DNA of 64,000 nt from Buchnera aphidicola (Aphis fabae) (GCF_009069125.1 NZ_CP042427.1:1-64000), one strand, 5' to 3'. Numbered from the stretch's first letter, positions 50,784-61,288 are shown. The notes: generated by a model from the letters alone, not told the origin. Made by a program: numbers and translations.

Positions 50784-50872
50784 AATATTTTGAATTTATT
50801 AACATTTTTTAAATTTTTTCATGCAAATAAGTATTAAGTATATTTATAAACTACATGAAAAAGGATATATTT

Positions 50873-51433
50873 ATGATAAATAAAATAAAAATAACAGATG
50901 AAAAAAATACAAAAGATACAATAAATGATTTAAATAATGAAAATAATGATTTAATTAATATTTTACAAAATAAATTAAAGATATCTGAAGAAAAAATAAA
51001 AGAAATAATTTTAAATCAAAATAAAGAAGTTTTTCAAGTAAAAAACAGATTAAAAATTGAATTTGACAAATATCAAAAATTTTCTTTAGAAAAATTAATT
51101 ATTGAATTTCTTCCAATTATAGATAATATTGAACGTGCTTTTAATTTAATACAACAAAAAAACGAAAAAAAATATATTGAAATTTTAAAAAATATCGAAC
51201 ATGTTCTATCTTTAATAAAAACTATGTTTACTGAATTTCAAGTATCTAAAATAAATGATATAAAAATTGAATTTGATCCTAACATTCATCAAGCAATATC
51301 TGTTAGATATAATAATGAAATTGAATCTAATCAAATACTTGAAGTGATGCAATCTGGTTATATAATTTATAATTCTCGTTTATTACGTCCTGCAATGGTT
51401 GTTGTATCAACAAAAAACATTGATTGTTCTTAG
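50873..51433 (+). CDS. grpE: nucleotide exchange factor GrpE
   Basis: 186 residues (E. coli 197) from ATG 50873. An AAGG eight bases upstream supports this start over the in-frame ATG at 50855. A long N-terminal coiled coil (about residues 20-80) leads to a beta domain with FDPNIHQAIS and the C-terminal SGYIIYNSRLLRPAMVVVS. GrpE releases ADP from DnaK. Buchnera genomes are known to carry two grpE genes; this copy sits beside rnfH and smpB, the E. coli neighbourhood. Confidence 0.95.
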   Translation: MINKIKITDEKNTKDTINDLNNENNDLINILQNKLKISEEKIKEIILNQNKEVFQVKNRLKIEFDKYQKFSLEKLIIEFLPIIDNIERAFNLIQQKNEKKYIEILKNIEHVLSLIKTMFTEFQVSKINDIKIEFDPNIHQAISVRYNNEIESNQILEVMQSGYIIYNSRLLRPAMVVVSTKNIDCS

Positions 51434-51468
51434 AACATTAAAAAATTATAAAATTAAAAATATTATTT

Positions 51469-51759
51469 TTAAATTTTTAATAATTGTTTCAAAGAGTGAT
51501 GTTTATTTCTTCTTCTTTCTTTTGGATCTGTTATTAAATTTCTGTAAATTTCAATTCGATCTCCATTTTTTATTTTCTTATTTAAATGAACTAATTTATT
51601 ATAGATTCCTACATTATTTTTATAAAATTGAATATTTTCTACTATACTAAGTAAATTTGATGCTAAGATAGCATCTTTTACAGTTGAATTAGATTTCATA
51701 TAAACTGTTTTAATATATTGTATTTCTGATAAAGCATAAATTATTGTAACTTGAATCAT
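51469..51759 (-). CDS. rnfH: RnfH family ubiquitin-fold protein
   Basis: 96 residues, the E. coli RnfH (YfjF) length. ATIIYAL-like start IQVTIIYALSEIQYIK, KNNVGIYNKLVHLNKKIKNGDRIEIYRNLITDPKERRR matches in short blocks GIY, GDR.EIYR and DPKE.RR. A beta-grasp protein often encoded with ratA or rnf genes; its biochemical role is not established. It lies between grpE and smpB on the opposite strand, and its partner ratA is not present here. Confidence 0.9.
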   Translation of the reverse strand: MIQVTIIYALSEIQYIKTVYMKSNSTVKDAILASNLLSIVENIQFYKNNVGIYNKLVHLNKKIKNGDRIEIYRNLITDPKERRRNKHHSLKQLLKI

Positions 51760-51877
51760 ATTCGTAAAATTTAAATTTTTTATATTATTTATAAAGAATG
51801 TATTAACAAAATTTTTTTAAAAAATCAATTTATAATTAAAAAATATTTAAATAAATTTTTTTGGATTATATCTAACT

Positions 51878-52378
51878 ATGTTAAATAAAAAAAAGCATAA
51901 TTTAAAATTATCTACTATTTGTACAAATAAAAAAGCATATTATAATTATTTCATAGAAGAAGTATTTCAATCAGGTTTAGTATTAAAGGGATGGGAAATT
52001 AAATCTATTAGATTAGGTAAGATAAATATTTCTGAAAGTTACATTAGTAATTATTCAAATAATAACAATTCCAATGAGATGTATCTTTGTAATTCTATTA
52101 TTCAACCTTTGCAAACTACGTCAAATTATTTGTCTTGTGATTCAATAAGAAAAAGAAAATTGCTTTTACATAAAAACGAAATAAATTACTTATCTATAAA
52201 GAAGAATCAAATAGGTTACACTTTAATTGCACTTTCTTTATTATGGAAAAAATCTTGGTGTAAATTAAGTTTCGGATTAGCGAAAGGTAAAAATAAAATA
52301 GACAAAAGAGAAGAAGACAAAAAAAATACATGGAAAAAAGAAAAGCTGAGAATCTTAAAAAAAACTAATATGTGTTAA
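51878..52378 (+). CDS. smpB: tmRNA-binding protein SmpB
   Basis: 166 residues (E. coli 160). Binds tmRNA and places it in the A site of stalled ribosomes (trans-translation). NKKAYYNYFIEEVFQSGLVL.GWEIKS.R, the KRKLLLH segment and the C-terminal LAKGKNKIDKREEDKKN, preceding the flexible basic tail, are conserved. An asparagine/serine-rich insert (about residues 59-67) is species-specific. ssrA, which follows smpB in E. coli, is not in this gap; tadA starts nine bases later. Confidence 0.96.
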   Translation: MLNKKKHNLKLSTICTNKKAYYNYFIEEVFQSGLVLKGWEIKSIRLGKINISESYISNYSNNNNSNEMYLCNSIIQPLQTTSNYLSCDSIRKRKLLLHKNEINYLSIKKNQIGYTLIALSLLWKKSWCKLSFGLAKGKNKIDKREEDKKNTWKKEKLRILKKTNMC

Positions 52379-52387
52379 AAATATTTC

Positions 52388-52843
52388 ATGAATACTAATA
52401 AAGATGAATATTGGATGAAAATTGCTCTAAAAAATGCATATTATGCTCAAGAACAAGGAGAAATACCTGTAGGTGCAATATTAGTTTTAAAAGAAAAAAT
52501 TATTGGAACAGGTTGGAATAGTTCCATTACTCAAAATGATCCTACTGCTCATGCTGAAATTATAGCTTTACGTCAAGCTGGAAAAAACATAAAAAATTAT
52601 AGATTTATAAATACTACATTATATGTCACATTACAACCCTGTATAATGTGTTTTGGAGCTATTATACACAGTCGTATTGAAAGATTGGTATTTGGAGCAA
52701 GTTATAAAAAAGATAAAAAATGTCCCTTTGAAAATATTTTTTTAGAATTACAAAAAAAATATCGATTAAAAGTTCGAAAAAATATTATAGAACCTAAGTG
52801 TTCTCAAATATTAATTAATTTTTTTAAAAACAAAAGAAAATAA
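52388..52843 (+). CDS. tadA: tRNA-specific adenosine deaminase TadA
   Basis: 151 residues (E. coli 167). Converts A34 to inosine in tRNA-Arg(ACG). The zinc-binding motifs HAEIIALRQ (His, catalytic Glu) and PCIMC are present, with [11 protein letters not shown] near the N-terminus. It starts nine bases after smpB and is convergent with acpS, with only 13 bases between stops. An essential enzyme in bacteria that decode CGN with tRNA-Arg(ACG). Confidence 0.97.
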   Translation: MNTNKDEYWMKIALKNAYYAQEQGEIPVGAILVLKEKIIGTGWNSSITQNDPTAHAEIIALRQAGKNIKNYRFINTTLYVTLQPCIMCFGAIIHSRIERLVFGASYKKDKKCPFENIFLELQKKYRLKVRKNIIEPKCSQILINFFKNKRK

Positions 52844-52856
52844 TTTATTTAATTAT

Positions 52857-53237
52857 TTAACTTTCTAAAATTACTATAGCGTGTGCGTATAATTTTTCAT
52901 CAGATATACTAACATGTATAGATTTACATTTTATTTCTTTAAATTTTTGAAAAGCATGATCTAAAAAACGAAAATTTGGTTTTCCTAGAATATTGTTATA
53001 TAATTCTAATTGTTTAAAAGTGATTCCATAATTGATACCTGTTCCTAATGCTTTAGAAGCAGCTTCTTTAGCTGCAAATTTTTTAGCAAGAAAATGAATT
53101 TTATTTTTATATATAATATATTCTCTCCATTCTTGTATAGATAAAATTTTTTTAGCTAACTTATTTCCAAATTGAAAAAAAATTCTTTTAATACGTTTAA
53201 TTTCCACAATATCTGTTCCTATACCAATAATAGGCAT
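52857..53237 (-). CDS. acpS: holo-[acyl-carrier-protein] synthase
   Basis: 126 residues, the exact E. coli length, from ATG 53237 (MPIIGIGTDIVEIKRI). AAGGAG at 53246-53251 sits eight bases upstream and decides against the ATG at 53258. Transfers 4'-phosphopantetheine to acyl carrier protein. The Mg2+ Asp in GIGTDIVEI and the KFAAKEAASKALGTG motif are present. In E. coli the order is rnc-era-recO-pdxJ-acpS; recO and pdxJ are missing from the gap here. Confidence 0.96.
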   Translation of the reverse strand: MPIIGIGTDIVEIKRIKRIFFQFGNKLAKKILSIQEWREYIIYKNKIHFLAKKFAAKEAASKALGTGINYGITFKQLELYNNILGKPNFRFLDHAFQKFKEIKCKSIHVSISDEKLYAHAIVILES

Positions 53238-53245
53238 AAAATAAA

Positions 53246-53251
53246 CTCCTT
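53246..53251 (-). promoter_or_regulatory. ribosome binding site that fixes the acpS start
   Basis: On the minus strand AAGGAG precedes ATG 53237 by eight bases. The upstream in-frame ATG at 53258 would overlap no such site and would add seven residues not found in E. coli AcpS. Confidence 0.75.
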
Positions 53252-53342
53252 TTAACATTTTTAATAAAAAATATAATTTTGCTTTTAAAATTAGTTAAAA
53301 TATTTTAAGTATTTTAACTAATTTTAAAAAATAAAGTTATTT

Positions 53343-54179
53343 TTAATGTTCTTTAATTTTTAATTTTTCTATTACCCATATTGATAGATGTACTTTTTTA
53401 TCATTTTCTTTTTCTAGATAGTATCTAGATGACATACTAATTTTTTTAATAATGTCTCCTTGAGTACCAATAACAATTTTTTTTTGTCTTTTATTATTTA
53501 CATAAATAATTGCATTAATATATAGTTTTTTATAATTATATTTAATTGACTCAACTTTTACTGTCAATATCGATGGTAATTCATCTCTTAAAAAAAATAT
53601 TGCTTGTCTACGAATAATTTCAGATATAGAAAAATTAAAAGAATTTGTAGTAATATAATTTTTAGGAAAAATATGTTGATTTTTTGTTAAATATGTTTGT
53701 ACAATTTTTTCCAATGAAAAAATATTTTGTCTTTTTTTTACTGAAATAGGAATAATTTCTGTTGAATTAGTTTTTTTTGAAAGCATATCAATATATGATA
53801 AAATATTATTTTTATTGAATAATTTATCCATTTTATTGATTACATAAATTATTGGAATATTAATTTTTTTTATTTGATTATAAATAATTTCATCTTCTTT
53901 TTTCCATATATTCCTATCTATAACAAATATAATTAAGTTTGTATTTTTTATGATATTTAAACTTTTTATATCATGATAGCATACTCCAGGTGTGTCTATA
54001 TAAATAGATTGATAAATTTCGTGATTCTTGATACCTATAATATTACTTTGTGTTGTATTTTTCTTTTTTGACGTAATGGAAATATTTTTTCCAATTATTT
54101 CATTAATTAAAGTTGATTTTCCAACATTCGGTCTTCCGATAATAGTTATATATCCACAATATTCTTGTTTTTTATTCAC
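53343..54179 (-). CDS. era: GTPase Era, C-terminally shortened
   Basis: 278 residues against 301 in E. coli. Binds the 3' end of 16S rRNA during 30S assembly. G1 [10 protein letters not shown]3 DTPG and G4 NKMD are present. The KH domain keeps its GxxG loop as GTQG in [12 protein letters not shown]. Two deletions stand out: about ten residues after G3, and the last C-terminal helix (after [10 protein letters not shown]) which in E. coli continues for about 20 more residues. It overlaps rnc by 4 bases. Confidence 0.95.
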   Translation of the reverse strand: MNKKQEYCGYITIIGRPNVGKSTLINEIIGKNISITSKKKNTTQSNIIGIKNHEIYQSIYIDTPGVCYHDIKSLNIIKNTNLIIFVIDRNIWKKEDEIIYNQIKKINIPIIYVINKMDKLFNKNNILSYIDMLSKKTNSTEIIPISVKKRQNIFSLEKIVQTYLTKNQHIFPKNYITTNSFNFSISEIIRRQAIFFLRDELPSILTVKVESIKYNYKKLYINAIIYVNNKRQKKIVIGTQGDIIKKISMSSRYYLEKENDKKVHLSIWVIEKLKIKEH

Positions 54180-54856
54180 TCTACACCTAATTGAATTAAT
54201 GCTTTTTTAGCTGCGTCTTGTTCGGCTTTTCTTCTACTTGTTCCTTTTCCAATGAACAATTTTGAATTAATGCTTATTTCACAATGAATGGTAAATAGTT
54301 GATTATGAGCTTCTCCGCATACTTTTACTATAAAATATGTAGGTAATGATAAATGTTTAGATTGTAAATATTCTTGTAATCTTGTTTTTGGATCTTTCTG
54401 TATATCTCCAGGACTTATTTTTTCTAAACGTTTTTCATACCATTTAAGTATTAATTCCTCTACTGTTTTAATATTGCTATCTAAATAAATGCTTCCAATT
54501 AAAGCTTCCACAGTATTTGCTAAAATAGATTCACGACGAAATCCTCCGCTTTTTAATTCTCCTTGACCTAATTGTAAATATTCTCCTAAATCAAATTCAT
54601 ATGCTATTTCTGCCAGTGTATTTCCTTTCACTAAAGTTGCTCTCATACGACTCATATCTCCTTCGTCAATCGATGGAAAATGTTGATATAAAGCATTAGC
54701 AATTACAAAACTTAATATAGAATCTCCCAAAAATTCAAGTCTTTCATTGTGATTGCTGCTTGCACTACGATGTGTAAGTGCTTGCCTTAATAAATCTTTA
54801 TGAGTAAAAGTATATCCCAATATTTCCTGTATTTTATTTGCTACGATGTGGTTCAT
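54176..54856 (-). CDS. rnc: ribonuclease III
   Basis: 226 residues, identical in length to E. coli. Cleaves double-stranded RNA, including the rRNA precursor stem seen around rrs. The signature [12 protein letters not shown] gives the catalytic Glu/Asp (E38, D45 type), the second metal site is in [13 protein letters not shown] (E117 type), and the C-terminal dsRNA-binding domain runs from [10 protein letters not shown] to [10 protein letters not shown]. It is the middle gene of lepA-lepB-rnc-era. Confidence 0.98.
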   Translation of the reverse strand: MNHIVANKIQEILGYTFTHKDLLRQALTHRSASSNHNERLEFLGDSILSFVIANALYQHFPSIDEGDMSRMRATLVKGNTLAEIAYEFDLGEYLQLGQGELKSGGFRRESILANTVEALIGSIYLDSNIKTVEELILKWYEKRLEKISPGDIQKDPKTRLQEYLQSKHLSLPTYFIVKVCGEAHNQLFTIHCEISINSKLFIGKGTSRRKAEQDAAKKALIQLGVE

Positions 54857-54976
54857 GTTATACCAATTTCAATGACATTTTAATTGATTTTTATATATAA
54901 CAGGAAAAACAGTAAAATTTGACAGAACTAGAAAAAATATTTTAAAACTTATTAAATAAATATTATATATTTATTT

Positions 54977-55908
54977 TTAATATATCTTATTTCCAATTCT
55001 ATTAATACGTATACCTGTCGGCCATTCATTTTCTTTTTTTTCAAAACTCATCCATATTCTTAAAGCTTTTCCTAAAATATTTTCTTCTGGTACAAATCCC
55101 CAATAACGACTATCTAAACTATTATCACGATTATCTCCCATTACAAAATACTTATTTTTTGGTATTATCCAATTAAATTTTGATATTTTATCTTGTTGAT
55201 AGTAATGATCTGTTTGGTTTTTAACTTCATCTAATAATAATATATTATGTTTAAAATTATTAATATTTTCTTCCATTACTTTAAAGTAAATAGAATTATA
55301 TATTTTTTCTTTTTTTAGATTATTGTCTTGGAAGAGATATATTTTTTGAATAAATGCAGTTAACTGTTTATTTGAATAATGAATAGGCAATGCATTTTGA
55401 CAATTATGTGTATTTATGTAATTAACACAAATTTTAATTTTTTTATTATTGTATTCAATTTTATCTCCTGGTAATCCTATTATACGTTTAATATAATTTA
55501 TATTAGATTCTATAGGATGTTTAAAAACTATTATATCTCCACGTTGTGGGTGTTTATTCTTTATTAAGGTTGTATTTGTAATTGGTTCTTTAATTCCATA
55601 TGAAAATTTGTCTACTAAAATAAAATCTCCAACTAATAGTGTTGGCATCATTGAACCTGAAGGAATCTGAAATGGTTCATATATAAAAGAGCGTATTATA
55701 AAAACAATAAAAAACATTGGAAATAAAGATGATATAGATTTAAAAATATTTTCTTGATTTTTAAAAAATATTTTTTTGTTTAAAAGAATCTTATTTCTTT
55801 TTTTTTATTTAAAAAATAATTAATAATCAATTGTATATGAATAAAAAACCAAAAAGAACCTGTAAATAATATACTAAATATTAAAAATAAAGTTAATATA
55901 TTAGGCAT
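54977..55908 (-). CDS. lepB: signal peptidase I, N-terminus in a second frame (A9 tract)
   Basis: Leader peptidase of the inner membrane. The long open frame 54977-55717 (246 residues) starts at MFFIVFIIRSF, missing the first membrane helix. Upstream, from ATG 55908 with AGAGGA five bases before it, I read MPNILTLFLIFSILFTGSFW, matching E. coli MANMFALILVIATLVTGILW. That frame ends after an A9 tract (plus-strand T 55798-55806). One extra A joins the two into 310 residues (E. coli 324). The catalytic pair would be S86 (PSGSMMPTL) and K141 (INYIKRIIGLPGD). It starts 15 bases after the lepA stop. Confidence 0.9.
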
Positions 55909-55922
55909 TTTTTTCCTCTTTT

Positions 55923-57713
55923 TTAATTATTAATATTTAAAATAGTAAGAAACGCTGTTTTTGGCATATTTACATTGCCTATTTTTTTCATTCTTTTTTT
56001 ACCATCTTTTTGTTTTTTTAATAATTTCTTTTTTCTACTAATATCACCACCATAACATTTCGCTAATACATTTTTTCTTAACTGCTTAATTGTAGCTCTA
56101 GCAATAATTACATTGTTTATGGTTGCTTGAATACTAATATCAAATTGGTGTCTAGGTATTAGTGTTTTCATCTTATCAACTATTTCACGAGCTCGATATT
56201 GCGCATTTTTATAGTATGAAAGAGTAGTTAATGCATCAACTCGTTCTGAATTAATTAATATATCTATTCGTACTATTTTAACTGATTTAAAATGTTTAAA
56301 GTCATATTCTAATGATGCATATCCACTGGAAATTGATTTTAATTCATCAAAAAAATTTAAAACAACTTCACTCATTGGAATATAATATTTTAAAGCAACT
56401 TGGTTTGAATGATAAACTAAATCAATTTGTATGCCTCTTTTTTTTATACATAATTTCATTACTGAACCGAGAAATTTAGGAGGTAATAAAATATTACATT
56501 CAGCAATTGGTTCTTTAATTTTTTTAATTGTATTAAGTAAAGGAAAATTTGAAGGACTATCTAAATAAATTTTTTTCCCGTTAATTAATTCAATTTGATA
56601 AATAACAGTTGGCGCTGTTGAAATTAAATCAAGGGAATATTCTCGTTCTAATCGTGCTTGTACGATTTCCATATGTAACAAGCCTAAAAACCCACATCTA
56701 AAACCAAATCCAAGAGCATTAGAATTTTCTGGTTCATAAAATAAAGAAGAATCATTTAAACTCAGTTTTTCTAATGCATCTCTAAATGTTTCATATTGAT
56801 CTGATGTGACTGGAAATAGACCTGCATAAATTTGTGGTTTTATCTGTTTAAATCCAGTTAACATGATTTCTGATGGATTATGATAATTAGTTAAGGTATC
56901 TCCAACTGGAGCGGCTGAAACATTTTTAATCCCACATATAATCCAACCTACCTCACCGCATTTTAGTTGTTTTTTATTTATTTTTTTAGGTGTAAATATA
57001 CCTAATTGTTCAACAAAATAACTTTTTCCAGTACTCATTACTTGTATTTTATCTTTTTGAGATATAAATCCATTTTTAACTCTTATTAAAGATACTACAC
57101 CTAAATAATTATCAAACCATGAGTCAATTATAAGAGCTTGTAATGGATCTTTTTCATTTCCATTAGGATAAGGAATATGAGTAATAATTTTTTCAATAAG
57201 TTGTGGAATACCTTCACCTGTTTTTGCTGAACACTTAACAGAATTAGATGCAGAAATTCCAATAATATCTTCAATTTCTTTTATAACTCGTTCTGCATTG
57301 GAGCTGGGTAAATCAATTTTATTTAAAACTGGTAATATTGATAAATTCATTTCTAAAGCAGTATAACAATTAGCTAATGTTTGAGCTTCTACACCTTGAG
57401 TAGCATCAATTACTAACAATGCACCTTCGCAGGCTGCTAATGATCTAGAGACTTCATAAGAAAAATTTACATGACCAGGTGTATCAATAAAATTTAATTG
57501 AAAAATATTTCCTTTTATATCCGTATAATCAATCATTACACTCTGTGCTTTAATTGTAATCCCTCTTTCTTTTTCTAAATCCATAGAATCTAAAACTTGA
57601 TCAGACATTTCTCTTTCAGATAATCCACCACATGCTTGAATTAAACGGTCTGATAAAGTTGATTTACCATGATCAATATGAGCGATAATAGAGAAATTTC
57701 TTATATGTTTCAT
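55923..57713 (-). CDS. lepA: elongation factor 4 (LepA), ribosomal back-translocase GTPase
   Basis: 596 residues (E. coli 599). Translational GTPase. G1 [15 protein letters not shown]2 region [10 protein letters not shown]3 DTPGHVNF, G4 NKIDLP and the LepA-specific C-terminal domain with [34 protein letters not shown] and [10 protein letters not shown] are all present. It heads the operon lepA-lepB-rnc-era, as in E. coli, and is divergent from mnmA. Confidence 0.98.
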   Translation of the reverse strand: MKHIRNFSIIAHIDHGKSTLSDRLIQACGGLSEREMSDQVLDSMDLEKERGITIKAQSVMIDYTDIKGNIFQLNFIDTPGHVNFSYEVSRSLAACEGALLVIDATQGVEAQTLANCYTALEMNLSILPVLNKIDLPSSNAERVIKEIEDIIGISASNSVKCSAKTGEGIPQLIEKIITHIPYPNGNEKDPLQALIIDSWFDNYLGVVSLIRVKNGFISQKDKIQVMSTGKSYFVEQLGIFTPKKINKKQLKCGEVGWIICGIKNVSAAPVGDTLTNYHNPSEIMLTGFKQIKPQIYAGLFPVTSDQYETFRDALEKLSLNDSSLFYEPENSNALGFGFRCGFLGLLHMEIVQARLEREYSLDLISTAPTVIYQIELINGKKIYLDSPSNFPLLNTIKKIKEPIAECNILLPPKFLGSVMKLCIKKRGIQIDLVYHSNQVALKYYIPMSEVVLNFFDELKSISSGYASLEYDFKHFKSVKIVRIDILINSERVDALTTLSYYKNAQYRAREIVDKMKTLIPRHQFDISIQATINNVIIARATIKQLRKNVLAKCYGGDISRKKKLLKKQKDGKKRMKKIGNVNMPKTAFLTILNINN

Positions 57714-57974
57714 TTTTTATTTAGCTTATTTTAAAATGAATTAGAAATATTTAATTGTAATTAGATTTTTAATCTAAAATTTATTTTATATTAATATTTT
57801 TGAAAAGTATAAATATTTAATATATTTCTTATTTTTATTTTCATATAATATATTCTAGTTGTTTAATTATATTATATTTAATAATTTTTTAAAAATTATA
57901 CATAAATTATGTATTTATTTTTTAAGATTATTAAATATAATTTTCTTTTGATAAAAAACAAGATGTTATTTTTT

Positions 57975-59078
57975 ATGATAAAACAAAAAAAAAAAGTTAT
58001 CATTGCTATGTCTGGAGGTGTTGATTCATCTGTTGCTGCATGGTTTTTAAAGAAACATACCTATTTAGTAGAAGGTTTGTTTATGAAAAACTGGGAAGAA
58101 AATGATAAAGAAGGTTATTGTCATTCAGAAAAAGATTTATCTGATGCTGAAAATGTTTGTAAAAAATTAAATATCTATCTTCATAAAATAAATTTTTCTC
58201 AAGAATATTGGGAACAGGTATTTAAACATTTTTTAAAAGAACATAAAAAAGGAAATACTCCAAATCCTGATATATTATGTAATAAAGAAATTAAATTTAA
58301 ATTATTTTTTAATTATGCTATTAAACAACTCCAAGCAGATTATATTGCTACTGGTCATTATGCTCGTATTTGTAAAAAAAATGGAATTCATTATCTTTTA
58401 AAAGGAATAGATTGTAATAAAGATCAAAGTTATTTTTTATATACTTTAAAAGCTGATCAATTAGAAAAAATTTTATTTCCTATTGGTTCATTTAAAAAAA
58501 CTCAAATCAGAATAATTGCAAAAAAAATCGGTTTAACAGTCGCAGAAAAAAAAGATTCTACTGGTATTTGTTTTATAGGCCCAAAAAATATAAATAGTTT
58601 TCTTTCTTATTACATGACAGAAAAAAAAGGTAATATAATTACAACTAATGGAGAAATTATTGGAAAACATAATGGTTTATTTTATTATACTTTAGGACAA
58701 CGTAAAGGTTTAAAAATTGGAGGAATACAAGGAAAAGATGATATGCCGTGGTATGTAGTTGAAAAAAACATAAAAACAAATTCATTAATTGTAGCTCAAG
58801 GATCAAATAATTTACATTTAATGTCAAAAGGTTTAATAGCTGAAAAAATTGATTGGATAAATAATATTAAATTTAAGTTTCCATTTTTTTGTAAAGCCAA
58901 AATAAGATATCGTCAAAATGATCTCTCTTGTAAAATAAAATATATAGATAATTTTTATATTAAAGTCCTATTTGATGTACCTGTAGTTGCTGTTACACCA
59001 GGACAATCAGTTGTTTTTTACTTATCTGATATTTGTATTGGGGGGGGGGTTATTAAATATAAATTACCATTACTTTAA
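57975..59078 (+). CDS. mnmA: tRNA-specific 2-thiouridylase MnmA
   Basis: 367 residues (E. coli 368) from ATG 57975 (MIKQKKKVIIAMSGG). An upstream in-frame ATG at 57909 would add 22 hydrophobic residues with no counterpart. Makes 2-thiouridine at U34 of Lys, Glu and Gln tRNAs. The PP-loop SGGVDSS, first catalytic Cys in NPDILCNKEIKF and second in DSTGICFIG are present. An in-frame A11 tract follows the start (57985-57995), and the C-terminal IGGGV is encoded by ten consecutive G (59040-59049). hflD, next in E. coli, is absent. Confidence 0.96.
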   Translation: MIKQKKKVIIAMSGGVDSSVAAWFLKKHTYLVEGLFMKNWEENDKEGYCHSEKDLSDAENVCKKLNIYLHKINFSQEYWEQVFKHFLKEHKKGNTPNPDILCNKEIKFKLFFNYAIKQLQADYIATGHYARICKKNGIHYLLKGIDCNKDQSYFLYTLKADQLEKILFPIGSFKKTQIRIIAKKIGLTVAEKKDSTGICFIGPKNINSFLSYYMTEKKGNIITTNGEIIGKHNGLFYYTLGQRKGLKIGGIQGKDDMPWYVVEKNIKTNSLIVAQGSNNLHLMSKGLIAEKIDWINNIKFKFPFFCKAKIRYRQNDLSCKIKYIDNFYIKVLFDVPVVAVTPGQSVVFYLSDICIGGGVIKYKLPLL

Positions 59079-59174
59079 TTCTTTATATTTTAAATAAATT
59101 TATATCTTTTATCATATAATTATTTTATTCAAATTGATTTTTTTAAGACATTCTTAAAAATAGGAATATAAAAT

Positions 59175-60548
59175 ATGAATTTAAGTTTATTAACAGCTAT
59201 TTCCCCTATTGACGGTCGATATTTTAAATCAACCAAATCATTACGATATATATTTAGTGAATTTGGTTTTTTAAGATATCGTCTTCAGGTAGAAATTTTA
59301 TGGTTAAAAAAAATAATCAGCATGCATAAAATGCTAAAACTGAAAAAGTTAGAATATAAAGATATATCATTTATTGATGATATTTTAAAAAATTTTACTA
59401 TAAAAGATGCAATATATATAAAAAATATAGAAAAAAAAACTAATCATGATGTTAAGGCATTGGAGTATTTTTTAAAAGATAAATTTTCTCAATCAACAAG
59501 ATTATCATTGATATCAGAATTCATACATTTTTCATGTACTTCAGAAGATATTAATAATATAGCTTACGCTTTAATGATCAAAGATTCTATTAATCAAGTT
59601 CTTTTACCTTTGTGGTCTGAAATAATTAATTTTTTAAAAAAATATTCTATTCAATATAAAAATAGTTCTTTATTATCTATGACTCATGGACAGCCAGCAA
59701 CTCCGTCTACTATGGGTAAAGAAATATTAAATTTTTATTATCGCATTCAACGTCAATTTTTTAAGTTAAAGAAAATAGAAATATTAGCAAAATTTAATGG
59801 AACTACTGGAAATTATAATGCACATGTAGCAGCATATCCATATATTAATTGGCATATGATTAGTAAGGAGTTTATAACATCATTAAATCTTATTTGGAAC
59901 CCATGTACAACCCAAATTGAACCACATGATTATATTGCAGAAATATTTGGATGTATATCTCTTTTTAATACTATATTAATTGATTTTAATCGTGATATTT
60001 GGGGATATATTTCTCTTAATTATTTTAAGCAGATACCAATAGATCATGAAGTAGGTTCATCTGTAATGCCACATAAAATAAATCCTATTGATTTTGAAAA
60101 TTCAGAAGGTAATTTAGGATTATCAAATGCTTTAATGCATCATATGATCAATAAACTACCAATTTCTAGATGGCAACGTGATTTAAGTGATTCTACAGTT
60201 TTAAGAAATATAGGAGTAACACTATCTTATTCAGTAATTGCATATTATTCAATGTTAAATGGTATGAAGAAATTACAAATCAATAATGCTCAACTTTTAA
60301 CAAACCTCAACCAAAACTGGTCAGTTTTATCTGAGGCAATTCAAACCGTTATGAGACGATATAATATTCAAAATTCTTATGAACAATTAAAAAAATTAAC
60401 TCGAGGAAAAGAAATAAATCAAATTGATTTACATAAATTTATTTCTAATTTAAATATTCCAGAAATAGAAAAAAAACGTTTAAAAAAAATGACTCCAGTA
60501 AATTATATTGGATCTGCTATTCAAATTATAGAAGAGATAACTGCATAA
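59175..60548 (+). CDS. purB: adenylosuccinate lyase
   Basis: 457 residues (E. coli 456). Fumarase/aspartase superfamily; splits adenylosuccinate to AMP and SAICAR to AICAR. The family signature GSSVMPHKINPIDFENSEGN near residue 295 and the catalytic-His region MTHGQPATPSTMGKE are intact, as is TSEDINNIAYAL. In Buchnera purine synthesis is incomplete, so PurB mainly interconverts adenylates and handles the AICAR branch linked to histidine synthesis. Confidence 0.98.
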   Translation: MNLSLLTAISPIDGRYFKSTKSLRYIFSEFGFLRYRLQVEILWLKKIISMHKMLKLKKLEYKDISFIDDILKNFTIKDAIYIKNIEKKTNHDVKALEYFLKDKFSQSTRLSLISEFIHFSCTSEDINNIAYALMIKDSINQVLLPLWSEIINFLKKYSIQYKNSSLLSMTHGQPATPSTMGKEILNFYYRIQRQFFKLKKIEILAKFNGTTGNYNAHVAAYPYINWHMISKEFITSLNLIWNPCTTQIEPHDYIAEIFGCISLFNTILIDFNRDIWGYISLNYFKQIPIDHEVGSSVMPHKINPIDFENSEGNLGLSNALMHHMINKLPISRWQRDLSDSTVLRNIGVTLSYSVIAYYSMLNGMKKLQINNAQLLTNLNQNWSVLSEAIQTVMRRYNIQNSYEQLKKLTRGKEINQIDLHKFISNLNIPEIEKKRLKKMTPVNYIGSAIQIIEEITA

Positions 60549-60586
60549 ATATATTTTTAAATTTATTTTTTTAAGGAGTTTTTCTT

Positions 60587-61198
60587 ATGATATTAAAAGC
60601 TCTTATTTTTTCAATTATTTTTATATTAGGCTGTCATAAGCCTTTAAACATAAAAAAAAATTTTTCTTTAAGTAAAAAACAAATAGAAAAAACAATTTAT
60701 CATTGGAATTATTTTATTAAAAATGCATCAAATAAATACAATGTTGATGAAAAGTTAATTAAATCTATTATATATGTCGAGTCTTCTGGAAACCCTTTTG
60801 CTAAAAGTAGTTCTAATGCAATTGGATTAATGCAAATCAAACCATCTGCAGCAGGTTTAGATATATATCGTCTAAATAGAAAGAAAGGTCAACCATCTGT
60901 AAAGGAATTATATAATCCTAGAATTAATATAAACATTGGCACTTCATATCTTCGTTTATTACAAAAAAGAAATTTACTTGGTATTAAGAATAAAGAAATA
61001 ATGAGATATGCAACTATTGTTTCTTATGTAAATGGAACTAGTGCGTTATTAAAAATATTTGCTAAAGATAAACATACTGCAATAAAAATTATCAATACTA
61101 TGACAATAAAAAAATTTTTTCAATATATAAAAAAACATCCTTCTAAACAAGCATTAAATTATTTAGAAAAAGTAATAAAAATTTATAAAATAATTTAG
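60587..61198 (+). CDS. mltE: membrane-bound lytic murein transglycosylase (MltE/EmtA family)
   Basis: 203 residues, the E. coli length. A short lipoprotein signal ends in FILGC (lipobox Cys16), so it is expected to be an outer membrane-anchored lipoprotein. The SLT domain has the catalytic glutamate in IIYVESSGNPFA, then NAIGLMQIKPSAAG, PRININIGTSYL and VSYVNGTSAL. It cleaves glycan strands endolytically. It has a good ribosome binding site (AAGGAG, seven bases before ATG). It is among the few murein hydrolases in view. Confidence 0.95.
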   Translation: MILKALIFSIIFILGCHKPLNIKKNFSLSKKQIEKTIYHWNYFIKNASNKYNVDEKLIKSIIYVESSGNPFAKSSSNAIGLMQIKPSAAGLDIYRLNRKKGQPSVKELYNPRININIGTSYLRLLQKRNLLGIKNKEIMRYATIVSYVNGTSALLKIFAKDKHTAIKIINTMTIKKFFQYIKKHPSKQALNYLEKVIKIYKII

Positions 61199-61288
61199 AT
61201 ATGTTTTTGTTTTTTATAAATGAGTAAAATTATATGTTATTTACTAGAAAAAATTTATACATATACAATTTACTGTTGGAAATTTAGA

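Noticed and set aside
51399..51650. 83-codon plus-strand ORF overlapping grpE end and rnfH
   Set aside because: Low-complexity Phe/Leu/Tyr-rich translation antisense to rnfH, with no family resemblance.
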